Below are positions 8,348 through 13,613 of a stretch of DNA of 17,785 nt, one piece after another. The translations under genes and the position numbers were made by a program. The notes under the pieces are model-generated. The model saw only the letters and a list, made by a program, of their open reading frames with translations. It was not told the DNA's origin and did not search any database. Numbering within the stretch: the first letter of the stretch is position 1; the number at the start of each line of letters is the position of its first letter. The DNA is taken from positions 1 through 17,785 of the forward strand of contig DATKMP010000035.1 in NCBI GenBank assembly GCA_035541775.1, written 5' to 3'. This DNA comes from DATKMP01 sp035541775. GTDB lineage: Bacteria > Bacteroidota > Ignavibacteria > UBA10030.

Positions 8348-9958
8348 ATGAATTTCAAAAATATTATAACCATCGTTTTTTATAGCTGCCTTGGTTCCAT
8401 CATATCATTCACACATTTACCGGCGCAGAAATTTCAAAGCGATAATGGCGACGGAACGTACACCAATCCGGTCATCGCTTCCGATTTTCCCGATCCTGAT
8501 GTCATTCGCGTCGATTCGGTTTATTATATGGTGAACACAACGATGTTTGTTTTCCCGGGAGTCACGATTCTTAAATCATACGATTTAGTCAATTGGGAAT
8601 ATTGCTGCAATGCCGTTCCTCGATTCGATTTCAATCCTTGCTATAATCTCGATGGCGGCAACCGATACGGGCACGGACAATGGGCAACGAGTTTAAAATA
8701 TCATAACGGAAAATTTTATTTACTGTTCATTACGTTAGACGAAGGCGGATTTATTTGTTCTGCTGTCAATCCCGAAGGTCCATGGGAATTAAAACATTTA
8801 CCGAAAGGATTTTACGATCCGGGTTTATTTTTTGACGACGATGGAAAAATCTATGTCGCTCATGGCTACAGCAATATTTTTTTGACGGAGCTTGATCAAA
8901 ATTTTGCGCCCGTGAGTAAAGATTCATTAATCATCACCGGTGATGTTCGTAAAGGACTCGAAGGTACGCACGTTTATAAAATCAACGGCTGCTACTATTT
9001 ATATTCTACGTATGGAGGATTGGACGGAATACAAGTCGCGTTCCGTTCTAAAAATATTTACGGGCCGTACGAAGAGAAAATTGTGATGCGTGAAAAAACG
9101 CCCGGCCCGAATTTTGGCATTCATCAAGGTGCGCTCATTCAAACACAAACCGGTGAATGGTGGACGATGCTCTTTGTCGATAGCGGACCGTTTGGACGAT
9201 TTCCATCGCTGCAGCCCGTAACTTGGATCGATGGATGGCCGATGGTCGGTGTCGATGGCAAAGCCGTGGTAACTTACAAGAAACCGAATGTCGGAAAATC
9301 TTTTCCAATCAAAACATTCCCGACATCGGATGAATTCGATCATCCAACGTTAGGAATGCAGTGGGGGTGGAATCATAATCCCGATTCAACGAAATGGTCG
9401 CTTGATGAACGTCCCGGATTTTTACGACTGAAGACTGCGAATGTAGCTGACGATTTGCCGAAAGCGCGGAACATACTCACCCAGCGAATGTTTGCATATT
9501 ATTCCGATACTCTTGAATCGACCGCAACAATAAAAATGGAATTCGGTAAAATGAACGACGGCGATAATGCCGGATTAGCTGTCTTTCAAGATCCCTATGC
9601 GTTTATCGGAATGAAAAAAGTCAATGGAAAATATTTTATCGCAATGGTGAATAACGGAAAACAAATTGATTCCGCGGAAGTGAACGGTTCCACAATTTAT
9701 TTGCGGGCGCAGGCAATGTATGGTTCCGGTGCTGCTCATTATCAGGATAGAAATGCTGCACCGAAAACAGGAACTGCGTTCTTCTTTTATAGTCTCGATA
9801 ATCAATTTTTTAAAAAAATCGGCCGCGAATTGCAGATGAAATTCAATTTAAAAATCTTTACGGGAAACAAATTTTGTATTTTTAATTTTGCAACCAAAGC
9901 AACCGGCGGCTATGTGGATGTCGATTGGTTCCGTGCTGCACCAAGTTCGATTCAATAA
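8348..9958 (+). CDS. GH43 glycosidase with C-terminal beta-sandwich (GH43_C2-type), arabinofuranosidase/beta-xylosidase
   Basis: This 536-residue protein has an N-terminal export signal (about 1-27, ending L-P-A-Q). Residues about 36-320 form the GH43 propeller. D49 in D-F-P-D-P-D is the base, D157 in F-Y-D-P-G-L the pKa modulator, and E205 in G-L-E-G-T-H the general acid. Residues about 325-536 form the concanavalin-A-like beta-sandwich that follows the propeller in xylosidase/arabinofuranosidase GH43 enzymes of the XynB3/GH43_12 kind; the whole architecture best matches GH43_12. It would remove arabinofuranose or xylose from arabinoxylan fragments. It differs clearly in sequence and accessory domain from the GH43 at 5031-6380, so the two probably attack different linkages. 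It starts 18 bp after the dual esterase, with a GAAGAGAT ribosome-binding site. Confidence 0.92.
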   Translation: MNFKNIITIVFYSCLGSIISFTHLPAQKFQSDNGDGTYTNPVIASDFPDPDVIRVDSVYYMVNTTMFVFPGVTILKSYDLVNWEYCCNAVPRFDFNPCYNLDGGNRYGHGQWATSLKYHNGKFYLLFITLDEGGFICSAVNPEGPWELKHLPKGFYDPGLFFDDDGKIYVAHGYSNIFLTELDQNFAPVSKDSLIITGDVRKGLEGTHVYKINGCYYLYSTYGGLDGIQVAFRSKNIYGPYEEKIVMREKTPGPNFGIHQGALIQTQTGEWWTMLFVDSGPFGRFPSLQPVTWIDGWPMVGVDGKAVVTYKKPNVGKSFPIKTFPTSDEFDHPTLGMQWGWNHNPDSTKWSLDERPGFLRLKTANVADDLPKARNILTQRMFAYYSDTLESTATIKMEFGKMNDGDNAGLAVFQDPYAFIGMKKVNGKYFIAMVNNGKQIDSAEVNGSTIYLRAQAMYGSGAAHYQDRNAAPKTGTAFFFYSLDNQFFKKIGRELQMKFNLKIFTGNKFCIFNFATKATGGYVDVDWFRAAPSSIQ

Positions 9959-10011
9959 TTTGAAATAAAATAATTCTGAACCATATCCATTGTAATTATT
10001 CGGAGTTCTAT

Positions 10012-12606
10012 ATGAAAAAAATATTTTACCTGTTACTTTCTTTCATTTGTGCGATCACATCCTTCGCACAAATGCTTCCGTATCAAAATCCGAAACTCAG
10101 TTCCGAAGAACGCGCCAAGGATTTGATTTCACGCTTAACAGCAGTTGAAAAAGCGGCATTGATGTGCGACGTCTCGGAAGCAATTCCTCGTCTTGGCATC
10201 AAAAAATTTAATTGGTGGAGCGAAGCGCTGCATGGATATGCCAACAACAACAATGTCACCGTCTTCCCCGAACCTATCGGAATGGCGGCTTCATTCGATG
10301 ACGAATTGGTGTATCATATTTTCGATGCCGTCTCCGACGAAGCACGCACAAAATATCACGACGCGATGAGACACGGCGAAGAGAACCGTAGATTTTTGAG
10401 TCTCTCCGTCTGGACGCCGAATGTGAATATCTTCCGCGACCCGCGCTGGGGACGCGGTCAGGAGACGTACGGCGAAGATCCGTATCTCATGTCCCGCATG
10501 GGAATTTCCGTCGTCAAAGGATTGCAAGGACCGGAAGATTCCCGCTATAAAAAATTATTAGCATGTGCAAAACATTTTGCCGTGCACTCAGGCCCGGAAT
10601 CGACACGGCACACGGTGAATCTCACAGATATCAGTCCGCGGGATTTGAATGAAACGTACTTGCCGGCGTTTAAAGCAGTTGTGACGGAAGCCGGCGTGCG
10701 CGAAGTGATGTGCGCCTACCAGCGTCTGGATAACGAACCATGCTGCGGGAATAATAAATTGCTGCAAAAAATTCTTCGCGATGATTGGGGATTCAAATAT
10801 ATGGTCGTTTCCGACTGCGGAGCGATTTCGGATTTTTGGGAACATCATAAAGTCTCTCCCGATCCCGTTCATGCCGCAGCAACGGCAGCATTAGCCGGAA
10901 CCGATGTTGAATGCGGGTTCGATTATGCGTTTTCCCGTTTGCCGGACGCCATCGAAAAAGGATTGATGACAAATCAAGAAATCGATAAGCATGTGATGCG
11001 TTTGTTAATCGGAAGATTCGATCTGGGAGAAATGGATAACGATTCGTTAGTACCGTGGTCGAAACTTCCGGCATCGGTCATCAACTCCGATGCACATAAA
11101 ACACTGGCGCTCGACATGGCGCGCGAGACGATGACGCTGCTTCAAAACAAAAATAATATTTTACCGCTTTCTAAATCATCAGAAAAAATCGCCGTCATCG
11201 GACCGAATGCCAATGCCGACCAAGTGATGTGGGGAAATTACAACGGCGTTCCCGTGCATACGATTACTGCGCTGGATGGCATTCGCACAAAACTTCCGGA
11301 AGATAAAATTTTGTACGACAAAGGATGTGATGTAGTGGAAGGAACGATTACAGAAACGATTATCCCGGAATGTTCGTTCGAAAGCAAAGCAGGCGTCAAA
11401 GCAACGTACTGGAACACTCCGGATTTTTCCGGAGATTCAGTGGCAACAGATCGATTCCTTCAATCATTTAAATTGACGACTGCAGGGCAGCATGAATTTG
11501 CACCAGGAGTCCATCTCAAAAAGTTTTCCGCAAAATATCAAACAATGTACGCGCCGGCTCAATCCGGCGAAATCGTTCTTCGGATTGAAGCGATTGGAGA
11601 TTACGAATTACAGGTCAATGGTCAAGTGCTGTACCGCAATACGGCATGGCGTTTGAACCCGTCGCGATATCCTCTTCAGGTAGTGCATGGAAAAACGTAC
11701 AACATCGAAGTCCGGTACATGCAAACTCAGGATTGGGCAGATGCCACCTTCAGCATGAACATCGGCAAAGAAAAGCCGACAAATTTCGATGTGCTGCTCG
11801 AAAAATTGAAAGACATTCAGACGGTTGTCTTTATCGGCGGCATCTCTTCTCGATTGGAAGGCGAAGAAATGCCGGTGATGCTTCCCGGATTTAAAGACGG
11901 CGACCGGACGGACATCGAACTTCCCCTCGTTCAGCGCAATTGTTTAAAAGCATTAAAAGATGCCGGCAAGAAAATAATTTTTGTGAACTGTTCCGGTTCT
12001 GCTGTCGGATTGGTTCCGGAAACACAAACGTGCGATGCCATTCTTCAAGCGTGGTACGCGGGCGAAGCCAGCGGCCAGGCGATTGCCGATGCGCTCTTCG
12101 GCGATGTCAATCCCTCCGGTCATTTGCCGATAACATTTTATAAAAATATTCAGCAGATTCCTGCGTTCGAAAATTATTCGATGAAGGGACGAACGTATCG
12201 ATATTTTTCCGATCCGCTTTTCCCTTTCGGTTTCGGATTGAGTTATACAACATTTTCTATCGGCGATGCAGCACTTGAAAAATCTTCTATCAAAGCCGGA
12301 GAGAAAATTTTGATGACCGTTCCTGTTTCCAATACCGGTGCTCGTGAAGGAACAGAAATCGTTCAAGTGTATGTTCGCAATCCGAACGATTCTGACGGAC
12401 CGATAAAAACGCTGCGTGCATTCAAGCGTGTTTCTCTCAAAGCGGGAGAGCAACAAGACGTAACAATCGAATTGCTGCCGACGACATTTGAATTGTTCGA
12501 TGCCTCGAGCAATTCTATGAAAATAAAATCCGGCAGCTATGAATTGCTGTACGGAACAAGTTCCGATCCAAAAGATTTGAAATCGGTCAATGTTGTCGTT
12601 CAATAA
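10012..12606 (+). CDS. GH3 family beta-xylosidase-type glycosidase with PA14 insert
   Basis: This 864-residue protein has a signal peptide of about 20 residues ending S-F-A-Q. The GH3 N-terminal TIM-barrel domain (about 25-340) has N-W-W-S-E-A-L-H-G (67-75), R-D-P-R-W-G-R-G-Q-E-T-Y-G-E-D-P (142-157) and nucleophile D268 in V-S-D-C-G. The alpha/beta sandwich (about 370-715) is interrupted by a PA14-like domain (about 458-585) and carries the likely acid/base in S-R-L-E-G-E-E (E616, alternatively E618). A fibronectin-III-like domain (about 760-860) closes the protein. The N-W-W-S-E-A-L-H-G and R-L-E-G-E-E patterns are those of GH3 xylan beta-xylosidases rather than beta-glucosidases. It would release xylose from the non-reducing end of oligosaccharides trimmed by the upstream enzymes. 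It is the last gene of the operon, has a CGGAG ribosome-binding site, and is followed by a terminator at 12691-12740. Confidence 0.93.
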   Translation: MKKIFYLLLSFICAITSFAQMLPYQNPKLSSEERAKDLISRLTAVEKAALMCDVSEAIPRLGIKKFNWWSEALHGYANNNNVTVFPEPIGMAASFDDELVYHIFDAVSDEARTKYHDAMRHGEENRRFLSLSVWTPNVNIFRDPRWGRGQETYGEDPYLMSRMGISVVKGLQGPEDSRYKKLLACAKHFAVHSGPESTRHTVNLTDISPRDLNETYLPAFKAVVTEAGVREVMCAYQRLDNEPCCGNNKLLQKILRDDWGFKYMVVSDCGAISDFWEHHKVSPDPVHAAATAALAGTDVECGFDYAFSRLPDAIEKGLMTNQEIDKHVMRLLIGRFDLGEMDNDSLVPWSKLPASVINSDAHKTLALDMARETMTLLQNKNNILPLSKSSEKIAVIGPNANADQVMWGNYNGVPVHTITALDGIRTKLPEDKILYDKGCDVVEGTITETIIPECSFESKAGVKATYWNTPDFSGDSVATDRFLQSFKLTTAGQHEFAPGVHLKKFSAKYQTMYAPAQSGEIVLRIEAIGDYELQVNGQVLYRNTAWRLNPSRYPLQVVHGKTYNIEVRYMQTQDWADATFSMNIGKEKPTNFDVLLEKLKDIQTVVFIGGISSRLEGEEMPVMLPGFKDGDRTDIELPLVQRNCLKALKDAGKKIIFVNCSGSAVGLVPETQTCDAILQAWYAGEASGQAIADALFGDVNPSGHLPITFYKNIQQIPAFENYSMKGRTYRYFSDPLFPFGFGLSYTTFSIGDAALEKSSIKAGEKILMTVPVSNTGAREGTEIVQVYVRNPNDSDGPIKTLRAFKRVSLKAGEQQDVTIELLPTTFELFDASSNSMKIKSGSYELLYGTSSDPKDLKSVNVVVQ

Positions 12607-12690
12607 AGAACTGGAGAACGCTGCACACAAAAATACAAGCGTGAGTGTATTATAGAATTGTTTTTAACTTGTACACGAGTTTAAAATCGC

Positions 12691-12740
12691 AACCGTCATC
12701 TACCCATTCTCATCTAAGCCGATGACGGTTACATTTTTAT
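12691..12740 (+). terminator. Rho-independent-like terminator of the glycosidase operon
   Basis: A perfect 10-bp inverted repeat (12691-12700 with 12721-12730, arm AACCGTCATC) with a 20-nt loop is followed by ACATTTTTATT on the + strand. It sits 84 bp after the GH3 stop and 16 bp before the end of the convergent minus-strand gene. On the minus strand the stem is followed only by a short GCGATTTTAA, so it may act weakly in both directions. The long loop is slightly atypical. Confidence 0.75.
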
Positions 12741-12746
12741 TCGCCC

Positions 12747-13094
12747 TTATTCCGCATACAGCGCTGACGTATCTACAAAAATTAAATATTCACGAACTTG
12801 AGAACCGGTTAATTTAAAGACATTGGCAAAGGGCACTTTTAATCTGCTGCCGTTGTGGCGGATATAGGTAACATATCCGTGGCAAAGAATCGCACCTTCC
12901 ATGTTCCAACGATCGGTTAGTTCGTGACTCAAACTTTGGATCGAATCGAAAAAACCGGCAACGTACGGAATAACATTTTGTTTTCCGCTTATCGATGCTT
13001 GGTTGCCGAATCTAAATATACAATCTTCCGAAAGAAATGATCCAAACTCATTCGCATCTTTCCGGTCAATCGCTCTGAACAATCCTTCAATCAT
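12747..13094 (-). CDS. SnoaL-like / NTF2-fold protein
   Basis: This 115-residue protein has the pattern of the nuclear transport factor 2 (SnoaL-like) superfamily. It begins with a helix containing A-I-D-R-K-D-A-N-E-F, continues with F-L-S-E-D-C-I-F-R-F-G-N, and ends in beta strands with F-A-N-V-F-K-L and Y-L-I-F-V-D-T-S. Members fold as a cone-shaped alpha+beta barrel and include isomerases, ester-bond enzymes and many proteins of unknown role; no substrate can be inferred here. There is no signal peptide, so it is probably cytoplasmic. The start at 13094 is supported by a minus-strand TAAGAGGT (13099-13106) just upstream. It is a lone gene, convergent with the glycosidase operon and divergent from the methionine operon, and probably functionally unrelated to both. 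Confidence 0.8.
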   Translation of the reverse strand: MIEGLFRAIDRKDANEFGSFLSEDCIFRFGNQASISGKQNVIPYVAGFFDSIQSLSHELTDRWNMEGAILCHGYVTYIRHNGSRLKVPFANVFKLTGSQVREYLIFVDTSALYAE

Positions 13095-13242
13095 ATTTAC
13101 CTCTTAGATTTTTTTAAACATGTATAAAACGGCTGATGATGAAATTGCCGTACTGCTGAACTTTTTATGTTGTACGACCATGGAACAGTTCCTCATTCAT
13201 AACGATAGGAAGCATAAAAATTGTTCCGCCATTTCAAAAAAC

Positions 13243-13271
13243 TTGACAAACGGCGGCTGGCATGGTATATT
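13243..13271 (+). promoter_or_regulatory. Sigma70-type promoter of the thrA-metA operon
   Basis: A perfect TTGACA (13243-13248) lies 17 bp upstream of TATATT (13266-13271), preceded by a short A-tract. Transcription would start near 13278-13282, just before the 5' hairpin. The spacing and hexamers match the housekeeping sigma70 consensus rather than the TTTG/TANNTTTG pattern usual in Bacteroides. Confidence 0.85.
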
Positions 13272-13277
13272 ATATGT

Positions 13278-13299
13278 GTGAATGCCGATGGGCATTCAC
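13278..13299 (+). repeat. Inverted repeat/hairpin at the predicted transcript 5' end
   Basis: GTGAATGCC (13278-13286) and GGCATTCAC (13291-13299) form a perfect 9-bp stem with a GATG tetraloop. It coincides with the predicted transcription start. It could be a 5'-stabilising hairpin in the RNA or an operator overlapping the start point in the DNA; the sequence alone does not decide. Confidence 0.75.
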
Positions 13300-13300
13300 G

Positions 13301-13320
13301 CGAATTAAAATTTTAATTCG
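13301..13320 (+). repeat. 20-bp perfect palindrome between promoter and riboswitch
   Basis: CGAATTAAAATTTTAATTCG reads the same on both strands and begins one base after the preceding hairpin. It is AT-rich with two-fold symmetry, like many repressor operators. As RNA it could form an 8-bp stem with an AATT loop. It lies upstream of the riboswitch P1 stem and is not part of the S-box consensus. Confidence 0.75.
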
Positions 13321-13325
13321 AAAGT

Positions 13326-13443
13326 GCCTCTTATAAAGAAAGGCAGAGGGAACAGGCCCGTTGACGCCTTAGCAACCGGTTTCGATTCGTCGGAATGCTG
13401 GTGCTAAATCCTGCCCCGACATTGGTCGTGGGAACGATAAGAG
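13326..13443 (+). promoter_or_regulatory. SAM-I (S-box) riboswitch aptamer
   Basis: This is the S-adenosylmethionine-sensing aptamer controlling the downstream thrA-metA transcript. P1 is CTCTTAT (13328-13334) with ATAAGAG (13437-13443), a perfect 7-bp stem. P2 is GGCAG (13342-13346) with CTGCC (13411-13415). The conserved core AGAGGGA, GGCCC, TTGACGCC and TTAGCAACC follows in the expected order, and P4 is CGAC/GTCG near 13417-13428. High SAM would stabilise P1 and free the downstream terminator. Downstream genes of homoserine synthesis and activation fit S-box control exactly. Confidence 0.96.
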
Positions 13444-13456
13444 AAGATGCTCCAAC

Positions 13457-13496
13457 GCCTCTTCAGGAAATCTTCCCGACGAGGCATTTTCGTTTT
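13457..13496 (+). terminator. Riboswitch expression platform: intrinsic terminator with competing antiterminator
   Basis: The hairpin 13457-13485 pairs GCCTC with GAGGC, TC with GA, and GGAA with TTCC: 11 base pairs, two single mismatches and a 3-nt loop. It is followed by ATTTTCGTTTTA. The CTCTT of its left arm (13459-13463) is complementary to AAGAG (13439-13443), the 3' strand of riboswitch P1, so the two states are mutually exclusive. This predicts transcription termination when SAM is bound. The T-run is interrupted by CG, so termination may be partial. Confidence 0.85.
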
Positions 13497-13529
13497 AGAG
13501 AGATCGGAATCTAAAACAGGAGTATCGTT

Positions 13530-13613
13530 GTGAAAGATAGATCGATGGAAAGTCCGCTGCACGGGCGCAGCAACCGCATATATGTTCCATTCCAAGAAAG
13601 ATGCGAACGATGA
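13530..13613 (+). CDS. Candidate leader peptide ORF (27 codons), translationally coupled to thrA
   Basis: A GTG at 13530 is preceded by a strong AGGAG (13518-13522) with a 7-nt spacer. It opens a 27-codon frame (about V-K-D-R-S-M-E-S-P-L-H-G-R-S-N-R and on) that ends in a TGA at 13611-13613. That TGA overlaps the thrA ATG as ATGA, the same coupling seen between other genes here. The ORF is out of frame with thrA. It contains no run of Thr, Ile or Met codons, so classical attenuation is not indicated; a GCTGC/GCAGC hairpin (13556-13571) lies inside it. I do not recognise the peptide. It may be a real small protein, or just a device delivering ribosomes to the weakly equipped thrA start. Confidence 0.45.
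   Translation: MKDRSMESPLHGRSNRIYVPFQERCER

Noticed and set aside
9959..10011. AATAATT...AATTATT inverted repeat between GH43 and GH3 as a terminator or operator
   Set aside because: It is only 7 AT pairs with a long loop and no T-run in an AT-rich spacer; it is likely to occur by chance.
11953..12630. Long minus-strand open frame (225 codons) opposite the GH3 gene
   Set aside because: It lies antisense to conserved GH3 sequence, shows no family signature, and has the Arg/Phe/Ile/Cys-rich look of a reversed coding strand; no ribosome-binding site was seen.
13404..13595. Minus-strand 63-codon frame across the riboswitch and terminator
   Set aside because: The region is fully explained by the + strand riboswitch, terminator and leader; the frame has no supporting start signal.
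13601..13609. Upstream in-frame ATG at 13601 as the thrA start
   Set aside because: The purine-rich AAGAAAG directly abuts it, leaving no spacing for ribosome binding; 13610 gives normal spacing and the family-typical N-terminus.
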